A DNA stretch of 64,000 bases from G963677915 sp963677915 (GTDB lineage Bacteria; Bacillota; Clostridia; Lachnospirales; Vallitaleaceae). Where the stretch lies: the NCBI GenBank assembly GCA_963677915.2, contig CAXXGE010000028.1, positions 1 through 64,000 of the forward strand. The letters are read 5' to 3'. Below the pieces are notes generated by a model. That model was not told the DNA's origin and did not search any database. It saw only the letters and a program-made list of their open reading frames with translations. Each line of letters starts with the position of its first letter. Position 1 is the first letter of the stretch. The translations under genes and the position numbers were made by a program. Shown here in pieces: positions 42,716 to 51,471 of this stretch.

Positions 42716-43642
42716 ATGAAAAAAGTATCATGGGAGAATATCTTTCCTGCAATTTCAATTCCGCTGAACGATGATTACACTATCAATGAAAAGGAACTTA
42801 GAGCATACGTAAGATGGCTTGCTGATTTTGATGGTATCGATGGCCTTGTCACAAATGGTCACACAGGGGAGATTACACTTTTTGACCGCGAAGACAGAAA
42901 ACGAATCACTCAAATCGTTGCTGATGAAGTTGGCGATAAAGTTATGATCATATCTGGTGTTTCAGCAGAAGGGACATTAGAAGCGATCGACCATGCTAAG
43001 GATGCACAAGAAGCAGGTGCTGACGGAATCCTTTTGATGCCTCCACACTTGTGGTTGAGATTCGGAATGAAACAATCTTCGGCAATCAATTTCTTCAAGA
43101 GGGTTGCAGAGAATATTGACATCGGTATAATCATTCACCTGTATCCGTTCGGTACAAAAGGCTTCTATCCAGTTGAGACAATTCTGGAAATGGCAAAGAT
43201 TCCTAATGTAAAGGCACTGAAAATGGGAACTCGTCATATGGGTGTTTATGAAAAAGACATCAGGGTTCTTAGAAAGCAAGCTCCGGATCTTAAAATCCTT
43301 ACTTGCATGGACGAATACCTGCTTACATCAATGTATCCTGGTGTGGATGGTGCACTGATAGGTTTTGGAAACTGCATCCCGGAACTGATTACAGAAGCAT
43401 GGAAAGCAGTTAAAGCACAGGATTGGGCAAAGTCAAGAGAACTTCAAGATAAAATATTCCCGATGGCTAACGCAATTTATGGGTTTGGTGAGCCAACGGG
43501 AGAAGCACATGCCAGAATGAAAGAAGCTATCCATCAACGTGGTTTCTTCAGCTCAGCGCTTATGCGTGAACCGCTTATGCCACTCGATCAGGACGAGATC
43601 GACGGTGTGACGGAAGGCTTGAAACTAGCAGGGCTTATCTAA
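42716..43642 (+). CDS. DapA-family aldolase or dehydratase
   Basis: The 308-residue protein is a class I aldolase-type (beta/alpha)8 barrel of the DapA/NanA family. The Schiff-base lysine is in PNVKALKMGTRHM and the tyrosine of the catalytic group is in IIHLYPFG; the early block GLVTNGHTGEITLF replaces the DapA GTTGE motif in variant form. It lies with a TRAP transporter and a YhcH protein, so cleavage or dehydration of an imported keto-acid sugar is more likely than lysine synthesis. AGGAGATG precedes the ATG. Confidence 0.87.
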   Translation: MKKVSWENIFPAISIPLNDDYTINEKELRAYVRWLADFDGIDGLVTNGHTGEITLFDREDRKRITQIVADEVGDKVMIISGVSAEGTLEAIDHAKDAQEAGADGILLMPPHLWLRFGMKQSSAINFFKRVAENIDIGIIIHLYPFGTKGFYPVETILEMAKIPNVKALKMGTRHMGVYEKDIRVLRKQAPDLKILTCMDEYLLTSMYPGVDGALIGFGNCIPELITEAWKAVKAQDWAKSRELQDKIFPMANAIYGFGEPTGEAHARMKEAIHQRGFFSSALMREPLMPLDQDEIDGVTEGLKLAGLI

Positions 43643-43674
43643 TTATAGCAAACTATGGGGTTACAGTAAATCCG

Positions 43675-43708
43675 TATCTTGGCAAATGGTCTTCCGTTTG
43701 CCAGGATA
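43675..43708 (+). other. Intercistronic hairpin
   Basis: TATCTTGGCAAATGG and CCGTTTGCCAGGATA pair over 15 bp with two wobble pairs and a 4-base loop, without a T run. It lies between the lyase and TRAP genes and could set their relative mRNA levels. Confidence 0.6.
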
Positions 43709-43733
43709 CCTATCTCTAGGAGGCGTTTTACAA

Positions 43734-44753
43734 ATGAAAAGAAAGTTATTAATGGTTATGATGCTGATCGTCTTGTCGATTTCGATGATAGGATGCTCTA
43801 AAACAGCAGAAACTACTACAACTACTACAAATTCAACAGAGTCAACTGAAACAGCAGCTGAAACAGTAGAACGAAGCAAATTCCTTTCAATAGGTACAGC
43901 AGGTACAGGTGGCGCCTATTATCCGATTGGGATAGCCATAGCTGATATTATTACAAATGATTTAGGCATTCAAACTTCGGCAAAAGTTACAGGTGGAGCA
44001 GCAGAAAACAATATGCTGGTCAATGACGGAACTGTTGAGCTGGCTATCACTCAAGGGCCAATGGCATATGCTGCAGTTAACGGAACAGATCCTTATACAG
44101 ATAAGTATGAAAATGTTACAGCACTTTTCAATGGCTTGTCAAAAGGCGTCTTCCATGTTGTTGTAATGGGTAGTTCAGATATACAGAGCTTTGCAGACCT
44201 GAAAGGCAAAACAATTGCAATGGGGCCTGCTGGTGGCGGTGCCATCAACGTAACGAGGGATGTACTCTCAGTCTACGGTCTTGGAATGGATGATATCAAA
44301 CCGACATATCTTGCTTACGCTGAAGGCGTAGATGCGTTAAAAGACGGTAATGTCGATGCAGCAGTTATCCAATCTGCCGCCCCTGCAGCAGCAATCACAC
44401 AGCTGGCAGCATCTACAAAAGATTTTAGAATTATTACAATTGAAACGGATATGCTGGGTGAAATACTCACTAATTTCCCTTACTACTCAAGCATAGATAT
44501 TCCAAGTGACATGTATGGTAATGGAAGTGACGCAACGACAATTTACCTGTCAAACATGATAGTAGTTAGCAAAGAACTGTCCGAAGATGAAGTATATGAT
44601 ATAACAAAAGCTATTTTCGAGAATATTGAAAAAATTCAGCAATCCCATCCAGCTGCAAAAGACTTGAGTCTGGAATCCGCTGTTGATCGTGTACCAATTC
44701 CATTGCATCCAGGAGCTGAAAAGTACTTCGTTGAAAGGGGTCTTATTAAGTGA
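43734..44753 (+). CDS. TAXI-family TRAP transporter solute-binding lipoprotein
   Basis: The 339-residue protein has a lipoprotein signal (LIVLSISMIGC), a Thr/Ser-rich linker, and the TAXI hallmark IGTAGTGGAYYPIGIAIAD. It binds the substrate for the fused TRAP membrane protein that follows with a 4-base overlap. ATG 43734 follows CTAGGAGGCG. TAXI systems import dicarboxylates, amino acids or sugar acids; context favours the last. Confidence 0.93.
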   Translation: MKRKLLMVMMLIVLSISMIGCSKTAETTTTTTNSTESTETAAETVERSKFLSIGTAGTGGAYYPIGIAIADIITNDLGIQTSAKVTGGAAENNMLVNDGTVELAITQGPMAYAAVNGTDPYTDKYENVTALFNGLSKGVFHVVVMGSSDIQSFADLKGKTIAMGPAGGGAINVTRDVLSVYGLGMDDIKPTYLAYAEGVDALKDGNVDAAVIQSAAPAAAITQLAASTKDFRIITIETDMLGEILTNFPYYSSIDIPSDMYGNGSDATTIYLSNMIVVSKELSEDEVYDITKAIFENIEKIQQSHPAAKDLSLESAVDRVPIPLHPGAEKYFVERGLIK

Positions 44754-46651
44754 ACAAACTGAGAATAACTCCAGGAATTATCCTGAAGAATTTATTAAAG
44801 GTTGTTTTGATAATTACATCACTGATTTATATTTATACAGCGGGCTTTGGAGTTTTCTCAGCTATGACTCAAAGGGCACTTTTGATCACTCTTTTATTAC
44901 CGATAGCATTCTTTATAAGCAAAAAAGAAGAAGTGGTGACTTCGGTCGGCACGAAAATCACTGGTGTCATCAATGTTGTGTTGGCGTTAAGTTTTCTGGC
45001 TTCCGGTATCTATATCATGTCCGTTTGGAGTGAGAGGATTTTGAAGGTTGGCCCGGCGCCGGATCTTGATATCATCATGGGAACAATCATGATTATCATC
45101 CTTCTCGAACTTGCCAGAAGAAAGGTAGGCTTGGCGATTACATTAATCACTATATTTTTCTTGCTGTATACATTGTTCGGGCCATACTTCCCTGGCTTTT
45201 TGGCTCACGGCGGCGAATCTTGGCGAAGGATTGTCGAGTTCCTTTATCTGACCACGGAAGGAATATTCGGCATACCACTTGGTATTGCATCTACGTTCAT
45301 TATCGTATTTGTAATATTCGGTGCTTTTCTGAATGCATTCAATGTTGGTCAATGGTTTATTGATGTAGCTTTTACCATTACCGGGAAATACAGGGGAGGA
45401 CCTGCAAAAACAGCGATAGCTGCAAGTGGTCTGATGGGCATGATTTCAGGTGCTCCCGCAGCCAACGTTGCTACAACGGGGAGCTTTACAATACCACTAA
45501 TGAAAAAGACCGGCTATCTGCCATTTTATGCAGCTTCTATCGAAGCAGTGGCATCTACTGCCGGACTGTTCACACCTCCAATCATGGGAGCTGGAGCGTT
45601 TATTATGGCTGAATATCTTGGGATGCCATACCAATCCGTAGCTTTAGCTGCTGTATTCCCAGCATTGTTGTTCTACGTCTCCCTTTTCATTACCACTGAC
45701 CAGAGAGCCAAGAAGATGGGGCTTGAAGGATTGGGGAAAAAGGAACTTCCCAATTTAAAAGAGACTGTCTTCAAGAAATTCTACTTGGGGATACCGGTCT
45801 TGTTCATGATCGTATTCATTCTTGTTGGATGGAGCCCGATGAAAACGGCTTTCGGAGCATTGGTACTGACGCTTGTTATTGATTTGGTGACAAAACGATT
45901 CAAGATTCCATTTAAGTTAATATTGGAAACTTTGGAGAAAGGTGCAGCACAAACGATTCCAATTGTTGTTTCGACAGCAACAGCAGGAATCATAGTAGGT
46001 GTTATTTCAATGACAGGTCTTGGTGCAAAATTGTCGTATACGCTGCTTGATGTGACTGGCGGAAGCCTGGTTCTTACGGCAATCTTTGTAGCTTTAATCA
46101 CTTTGATACTCGGATGCGGTATGCCGCCGACAGCTGTTTATATCATACTGGCTTCAATATTGGTCAATCCGATGGTACAAATGGGCGTGGAACCGATTGC
46201 GGCTCATATGTTCATATTTATCTATGCTTCGTTGGGTGCTTTGACACCACCGGTTGCCATCACAGCCTATACTGCGGCAGCCATAGCAGAAAGCGATCCG
46301 AACAAAACAGGTTTCACGGCATTCAAGCTTGGCCTGGCAGCGTATTTGATACCATTTAAGTTTATCCTGAACTCAAGTGTTCTGCTTGTAGGCAGCAGCT
46401 TTCAGATTATTTACAGCATTTCTGTTCTGACAGTAATCATACTGGCACTTGTTGCCATTACAGGAGGATACTTGATTCTCAAGTGGAATCCAGTTGAGAG
46501 AATTGTTAGCGCTTTTGCCGTTGTGCTGATGATGATACCAAACATGCCTTTTGAAATAACCGGCATCATTTTATTTGGCGTATTGCTGGTAACAAAGATT
46601 GTAAAGAATTCTTTAGAGAAAAAGAATTCAGCGAAGCTGAATAATGCCTGA
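44750..46651 (+). CDS. TRAP transporter fused 4TM/12TM membrane subunit
   Basis: The 633-residue protein contains about 16-18 hydrophobic segments and the DctM-like core blocks NVGQWFIDVAFTITGKYRGG, SGLMGMISGAPAANVATTG and LGCGMPPTAVYIILA. This is the fused DctQM form that always pairs with TAXI binding proteins. It starts at GTG 44750, overlapping the binding-protein stop. A terminator follows. Confidence 0.93.
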   Translation: MNKLRITPGIILKNLLKVVLIITSLIYIYTAGFGVFSAMTQRALLITLLLPIAFFISKKEEVVTSVGTKITGVINVVLALSFLASGIYIMSVWSERILKVGPAPDLDIIMGTIMIIILLELARRKVGLAITLITIFFLLYTLFGPYFPGFLAHGGESWRRIVEFLYLTTEGIFGIPLGIASTFIIVFVIFGAFLNAFNVGQWFIDVAFTITGKYRGGPAKTAIAASGLMGMISGAPAANVATTGSFTIPLMKKTGYLPFYAASIEAVASTAGLFTPPIMGAGAFIMAEYLGMPYQSVALAAVFPALLFYVSLFITTDQRAKKMGLEGLGKKELPNLKETVFKKFYLGIPVLFMIVFILVGWSPMKTAFGALVLTLVIDLVTKRFKIPFKLILETLEKGAAQTIPIVVSTATAGIIVGVISMTGLGAKLSYTLLDVTGGSLVLTAIFVALITLILGCGMPPTAVYIILASILVNPMVQMGVEPIAAHMFIFIYASLGALTPPVAITAYTAAAIAESDPNKTGFTAFKLGLAAYLIPFKFILNSSVLLVGSSFQIIYSISVLTVIILALVAITGGYLILKWNPVERIVSAFAVVLMMIPNMPFEITGIILFGVLLVTKIVKNSLEKKNSAKLNNA

Positions 46652-46655
46652 CTTT

Positions 46656-46689
46656 AAACGGGCGGCTGCAACAGCAGTCGCCCGTTTTT
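46656..46689 (+). terminator. Rho-independent terminator after TRAP operon
   Basis: AAACGGGCG and CGCCCGTTT form a 9-bp stem with a loop that contains its own CTG/CAG pairing, followed by TTTTTC. Confidence 0.85.
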
Positions 46690-46719
46690 CAACCAACAAG
46701 TCATATTTGAGGAGACCGT

Positions 46720-47169
46720 ATGATAATAGACAAGATAGACCATCTTAGCCTTTATGCAAGCATTCATCCGAACATTGATACTGTAATTGAATTTATCAAA
46801 AATAATGATATAAATGCTCTAAGTGTTGGGAAACACATAATTATTGAAGATGAAATATATATTGTCGTCAGTGAAAATCTGACAATGCCAATAGAGCAAG
46901 GCATTTGGGAAGTGCATAAGTACTATATTGATATACAGTGCATCGTTGATGGGGGAGAGGGAATTGGCTGCGCCAATCCGGCAAAACTTGTACAAACAAG
47001 TTGCTATGATAATTCCAAGGACATACAGTTTTTTGTCGGTTTGGGTCCGGTAAACTATGTTGCGCCTGGTGAATTCATGCTGTTGATGCCGGGAGAAGCG
47101 CATGCATCGAAAATTGCTGTTAACGGCGCAAATGTGTCAAGAAAAGTTTTATTCAAAGTGAAAGTATGA
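46720..47169 (+). CDS. YhcH/YjgK/YiaL family protein
   Basis: The 149-residue cupin-like protein has the family pattern with a histidine-containing EVHKYYIDIQCIVDGGE segment and FVGLGPVNYVAPGEFMLLMP followed by GEAHASK. Relatives are found with sialic acid and ketogulonate catabolism and are thought to act as sugar isomerases or anomerases. TTGAGGAGACC precedes the ATG. It lies between the TRAP transporter and PEP carboxykinase, supporting a sugar-acid pathway. Confidence 0.88.
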   Translation: MIIDKIDHLSLYASIHPNIDTVIEFIKNNDINALSVGKHIIIEDEIYIVVSENLTMPIEQGIWEVHKYYIDIQCIVDGGEGIGCANPAKLVQTSCYDNSKDIQFFVGLGPVNYVAPGEFMLLMPGEAHASKIAVNGANVSRKVLFKVKV

Positions 47170-47176
47170 GGGTTTT

Positions 47177-48817
47177 ATGTCAACAATAGAAAAATATCAG
47201 AGGCATGAAGTGAAAGCCGGAAGCCGGTATTTCACCGAAACGAGATCCATCATCGAAACAGCCTTCCACACCAACAATGTGGTGAGTGTCACATCGCTCA
47301 AGGAGGCCTACAAACTGGCTGCGAAAAGTCCCGGAACGGTCGTGACGGACATGCCGGTCCACAGACCTGAGGAACTGGGTCTTGTGGAAGATGCAAGGAT
47401 TCTCCTGTACAACGATGGCGCCGTTCACGGAAGATGCGCCGCCGCGAGAAGGATCTTCGGAGAAGCGTCCACCGACAAGGAAGAAATACTAAGCGTACTG
47501 AAGGAGGCTGCCTATGAAATTGGACGGAAAAGAGCCTATCATGCACAGTGCTTCATCGGTCTTGAGGAAGATTTCATGGTCAGGGCGAGGCTTCTGATTC
47601 CGGAAGGCCATGAAAATATCCTATACAACTGGCTTTTGAATTTCCAGACCATCACCCAGGAGTACATCAAGAAGTACCGTCATTCGGTGTCCTATGATGA
47701 AGGCGATATCTACATATTCGCAGATCCCGACTGGCGGCACCCTGATTATCCATACGGTCTTGCATTCTTTGATTCGGACAGCAACTGCGCTGCGATTCTC
47801 GGGATGCGGTATTTCGGGGAATTCAAGAAAGGGACACTGACACTAGCATGGAGCGTAGCAAACAGGAACGGATTCGCATCATGCCACGGAGGTCTGAAAC
47901 GATACAAAAAACAGGACGGCAGCAACTACGTGATGGGGATTTTCGGACTGTCGGGATCAGGGAAATCCACACTGACCCATGCGAAACATGAAGGCAGGTA
48001 TGACGTGTCGGTGCTGCACGATGACGCCTTTGTCATCAATACTGAAACTGGAAGCTCGGTGGCTCTGGAACCGTCCTATTTCGACAAGACGGCTGACTAC
48101 CCGCTTGAGAGTGCAGACAACCGTTATCTGCTCAGTGTCCAGAACTGCGGCGTGACCGTTGATGAGGACGGCAACAAAGTAGTCGTCTGCGAGGAGATAC
48201 GCAACAAGAACGGCAGGGCGCTTAAGTCGATGCTATGGTCGGACAATAGGGTCAACAAGGTGGAGGAGAAGATCGATGCCATCGTATGGCTGATGAAAGA
48301 TCCGGTCCTCCCGCCTGTCGTGAAGATCGGCGATCCTATCCTCGCTTCGGCCATGGGAGCGCTTTTGGCAACCAAAAGGACTTCGGCTGAAAGGGTGGTC
48401 AGCGGCACAGATCTTGACCAGCTGGTTTTCGAGCCTTATGCGAATCCGTTCAGAACCTACCCGCTGGAAGAGGACTACGAGAAGTTCAAGAAACTGTTTG
48501 TTGACCTTGGTGTGGACTGCTATATATTCAATACAGGTCACTACATGGATGAGAAAGTGACCAAGGATATGACGATAAGCGGGATGGAAGCAATCGTGAA
48601 CGATGATGCTGCCTATGAAAAGTGGAGTCATATCGAAAGCGGATCAGTGATGCGTATGCCGGGGATGGATTTGAAGGATGACGAGGCTTACGGAAATGCA
48701 TTGAGAAATGCTTTTCAAATGCGGCTCGATTTTCTGTCATCTGTCAAGGAGGATGCGATGCTGAGATTGCCTGATGAAGTGGCAGAATCAATAAAGAAGA
48801 TTTCCATTTGGAAGTAG
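47177..48817 (+). CDS. pckA: ATP-type phosphoenolpyruvate carboxykinase
   Basis: The 546-residue protein has the PckA nucleotide site MGIFGLSGSGKSTLTH, the metal-binding YFGEFKKGTLTLAWSVANR and VLHDDAFVI, and the arginine region LVFEPYANPFRTYPL. It interconverts oxaloacetate and PEP with ATP. The C-terminal third differs in wording from the best known enzymes, so a variant substrate cannot be excluded. It lies 7 bases after the YhcH gene and is probably cotranscribed with it. Confidence 0.85.
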   Translation: MSTIEKYQRHEVKAGSRYFTETRSIIETAFHTNNVVSVTSLKEAYKLAAKSPGTVVTDMPVHRPEELGLVEDARILLYNDGAVHGRCAAARRIFGEASTDKEEILSVLKEAAYEIGRKRAYHAQCFIGLEEDFMVRARLLIPEGHENILYNWLLNFQTITQEYIKKYRHSVSYDEGDIYIFADPDWRHPDYPYGLAFFDSDSNCAAILGMRYFGEFKKGTLTLAWSVANRNGFASCHGGLKRYKKQDGSNYVMGIFGLSGSGKSTLTHAKHEGRYDVSVLHDDAFVINTETGSSVALEPSYFDKTADYPLESADNRYLLSVQNCGVTVDEDGNKVVVCEEIRNKNGRALKSMLWSDNRVNKVEEKIDAIVWLMKDPVLPPVVKIGDPILASAMGALLATKRTSAERVVSGTDLDQLVFEPYANPFRTYPLEEDYEKFKKLFVDLGVDCYIFNTGHYMDEKVTKDMTISGMEAIVNDDAAYEKWSHIESGSVMRMPGMDLKDDEAYGNALRNAFQMRLDFLSSVKEDAMLRLPDEVAESIKKISIWK

Positions 48818-48865
48818 CGATATTACGAGCGCTCATCTATAATAATATGTAGGAGGTTGGTAGTG

Positions 48866-49843
48866 ATGAAAAGATCAGTTAAGGGCATAAAATTATGGAT
48901 AGCGGTATTGTCTCTGGTAATACTGGTCGTTTTTGCGGGATGCGTTCCCAATAGGGAAACAAAAGTATCGGAGACTGTTACTACTGAGACGGTGGATATT
49001 ATCAAGATCGGCGTTACTCACTACGGCATGCGCAATGAACTCATGGTTCTGATCAGTGAGGCACAGAAAGAGATGGCTGAGGAACTAGGGGTCGAAATTG
49101 ATATTTTCGATGCTGATTATGATATGAATGAACAGGCAAAGCAATTCGATCAGATGATCAAAGAGGGATACGATGCTATCATATTCTCGCCTGTTGATTC
49201 CAACGCAAGCACCATTGCTGTGGACAAAGCCTATGAAGCCGGTGTGCCGGTTTTTGGTGTTAACACAAGGGTGAACAGCAATAGACTGACATCATACATT
49301 GGCTCATACGATGTTTCAGCAGGAGAGATGGAGATGTCCCAGATGGCACTGACATTGGAAGGTGAAGGCAATATCGTGATTTTGGAAGGGCCAATTGGAA
49401 GCTCCGCACAGCTTCAAAAGAGAGAAGGCATCCACAATATTCTGGCACTATATCCTGATATTGAGGTTATTGCCGAATTAACCGCTAACTGGTCCCGAAT
49501 AGAGGCGAAAGCCCTAATGCAGGAACTGCTTTTGATCTACCCTGATCAGATTGATGCGGTTGTTGGGCAGAATGATGAAATGGCTTTAGGGGCTGTGGAT
49601 GCCCTTGCGGAAGCAGGCCTCCTGGAACGGACAGATGTCATTGGTGTGGATGGCGTTCAAGACGGACTGATTGCTGTCAAGGAAGGACACATGGATGCCA
49701 CAATTTTTCAGGATGCAGTCGGGCAGGGCAGGATGTCGGTACAGGTCGCTGTAGATTATCTTAACGGTATCGATATCGAACAAGAGTATTGGATACCCTA
49801 TGTGCTTGTGACATCAAGGAATGTAGACAGGTATCTTGAGTGA
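48866..49843 (+). CDS. Sugar-binding lipoprotein, RbsB-like
   Basis: The 325-residue protein has an N-terminal signal ending VVFAGC and a type I periplasmic-binding fold (EMAEELGVEIDIFDADYDM, GYDAIIFSPVDSNA, VVGQNDEMALGAVDAL, GQGRMSVQVAVDYLNG). I chose ATG 48866, nine bases after AGGAGG. No permease follows directly; instead a YesM/YesN pair does. It may be a sensory binding protein for that kinase or serve a transporter elsewhere. Confidence 0.86.
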   Translation: MKRSVKGIKLWIAVLSLVILVVFAGCVPNRETKVSETVTTETVDIIKIGVTHYGMRNELMVLISEAQKEMAEELGVEIDIFDADYDMNEQAKQFDQMIKEGYDAIIFSPVDSNASTIAVDKAYEAGVPVFGVNTRVNSNRLTSYIGSYDVSAGEMEMSQMALTLEGEGNIVILEGPIGSSAQLQKREGIHNILALYPDIEVIAELTANWSRIEAKALMQELLLIYPDQIDAVVGQNDEMALGAVDALAEAGLLERTDVIGVDGVQDGLIAVKEGHMDATIFQDAVGQGRMSVQVAVDYLNGIDIEQEYWIPYVLVTSRNVDRYLE

Positions 49844-49889
49844 CGATATAATCTTTGTGATATCGGATATTACGTCTGGAGGGATGCAT

Positions 49890-51458
49890 ATGTTTACTGT
49901 CTTGGTAGTGGATGATGAAGAAATACACCTGAACGGGCTTACCAACCTGATCCGGAAGCTCCGGCCTGAATACGAAATACTGAATGCGAAAAACGGAAAG
50001 GAAGCGTTGGCGATCATAGACGGTCACCCGGTGGATATTCTGATTACTGATATACGTATGCCGATTATGGACGGCATGGAGCTGATAGAACGGACAGTCA
50101 ATAAATACAGGGACATGAAAATACTTCTGCTCAGCGGACACAGAGAATTCGAGTATGCCCAGAAGGCGATAAAGATGGGTGTCTTTGATTACCTTGTCAA
50201 ACCAATAAACAAAGCCAAGATCAGCCAGATGCTGGAGAAGGTCGAGGACAGCTTACTGGAAGAACTTCGAAAATCAAGGGAAAAAGAAGCGATGCTCAAT
50301 CAGCTGGATACTGCATTGCCTATCTATTTCGAACGACAGATGAACAAATGGATTACTGGCAAGCTGACACAGGAAGAGCTGAAAGAAATCGAGGGTATTT
50401 TCGAGAATAAAAGCAAAGGTATTGCTGTAGCAATGCATGTAACAAGCGAATTCAAGCAGAGACTAAAACCGATCATCAAGAAATCACTTGATAATCTGGG
50501 GCATTCTATTACGTTTTCCTTGGATAACGATGACAATATTCTCCTCATTGTGCTGGCATTTAGGAGCGATCGGGTGTGGGGAGAACATAAGGAAGTATTC
50601 ACCAGGCTCGCAGACCATATCGAGGAGGAATTCAAGTTTCGACCCTATTTTGCATCAAGCAGTGTGCAGTCTGTTATCTTCGATGGTATTCAGAAAGCCT
50701 ATACAGAGGCAATGAAGGCACTTGCATACAGATATTACAATGGGGAAAGCGACCTTTTGGAATATGATGAACTGGTATGTGCTGCACCTGAGGTATATGA
50801 TTTCGAAGAATCAATACTGAAAGTCAAGGACGGACTTCAAAAGCATGATGTAATGGTGGTTAGGAGGGGCATCGCTGAAGGATATAAAGAAGTCATGAGG
50901 TATTCGAGCCATCCTGATCCTGAGACGACAAAGTTAAAATTGCTTGAAGTCAACCATGAATTGCTGACTCAGGTGCAAAACAGTTTCAGCAAACAGATAT
51001 ACGAACAGTTTGTCCATAATATTGAGATATGCATAGCTGAACGAAAATCCATCAAGAATTGTTTTGCCGAGCTTGAAAAGATTTATATGAACATCGTCGA
51101 GGCACTTAAAACCGCAGAGAGTGAACAGACTGATGCAAGGATGAAAAAGTGCATTAAATACATTGATGAGCACTACATGGACGACCTGTCATTGGAGAAT
51201 GTTGCTGAGATCATCTATTACAGCGCATCCCATTTCAGTTCGAGCTTCAAACAGTATACAGGAAAGACCTTCCTGCAATACCTGTCAGAGCTTAGGATGG
51301 AAAAGGCATGTGACCTGCTCAGAAACAGTGATGTCAAAGTATATCAGATTGCTGACATGACAGGGTTCCGAGACCATAAGTATTTCTATCGTGTATTTAA
51401 GAAGAAGTTCGGAGTTACACCTGACACATATCGCAGAAACAAAAAATTATATGAGTAG
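49890..51458 (+). CDS. YesN-like response regulator with AraC output
   Basis: The ~522-residue protein has a CheY-like receiver (LVVDDEEIHLNGLTNLI, phospho-aspartate in DILITDIRMPIMDGME, lysine in DYLVKPINKAK), a helical middle region and a C-terminal AraC domain (DDLSLENVAEIIYYSASHFS, MTGFRDHKYFYRVFKKKFG). It should activate sugar transport genes after phosphorylation by the adjacent kinase. ATG 49890 is 7 bases from TGGAGGG; an ATG at 49884 is too close. Confidence 0.93.
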   Translation: MFTVLVVDDEEIHLNGLTNLIRKLRPEYEILNAKNGKEALAIIDGHPVDILITDIRMPIMDGMELIERTVNKYRDMKILLLSGHREFEYAQKAIKMGVFDYLVKPINKAKISQMLEKVEDSLLEELRKSREKEAMLNQLDTALPIYFERQMNKWITGKLTQEELKEIEGIFENKSKGIAVAMHVTSEFKQRLKPIIKKSLDNLGHSITFSLDNDDNILLIVLAFRSDRVWGEHKEVFTRLADHIEEEFKFRPYFASSSVQSVIFDGIQKAYTEAMKALAYRYYNGESDLLEYDELVCAAPEVYDFEESILKVKDGLQKHDVMVVRRGIAEGYKEVMRYSSHPDPETTKLKLLEVNHELLTQVQNSFSKQIYEQFVHNIEICIAERKSIKNCFAELEKIYMNIVEALKTAESEQTDARMKKCIKYIDEHYMDDLSLENVAEIIYYSASHFSSSFKQYTGKTFLQYLSELRMEKACDLLRNSDVKVYQIADMTGFRDHKYFYRVFKKKFGVTPDTYRRNKKLYE

Positions 51459-51471
51459 GGACGGTTGACAA

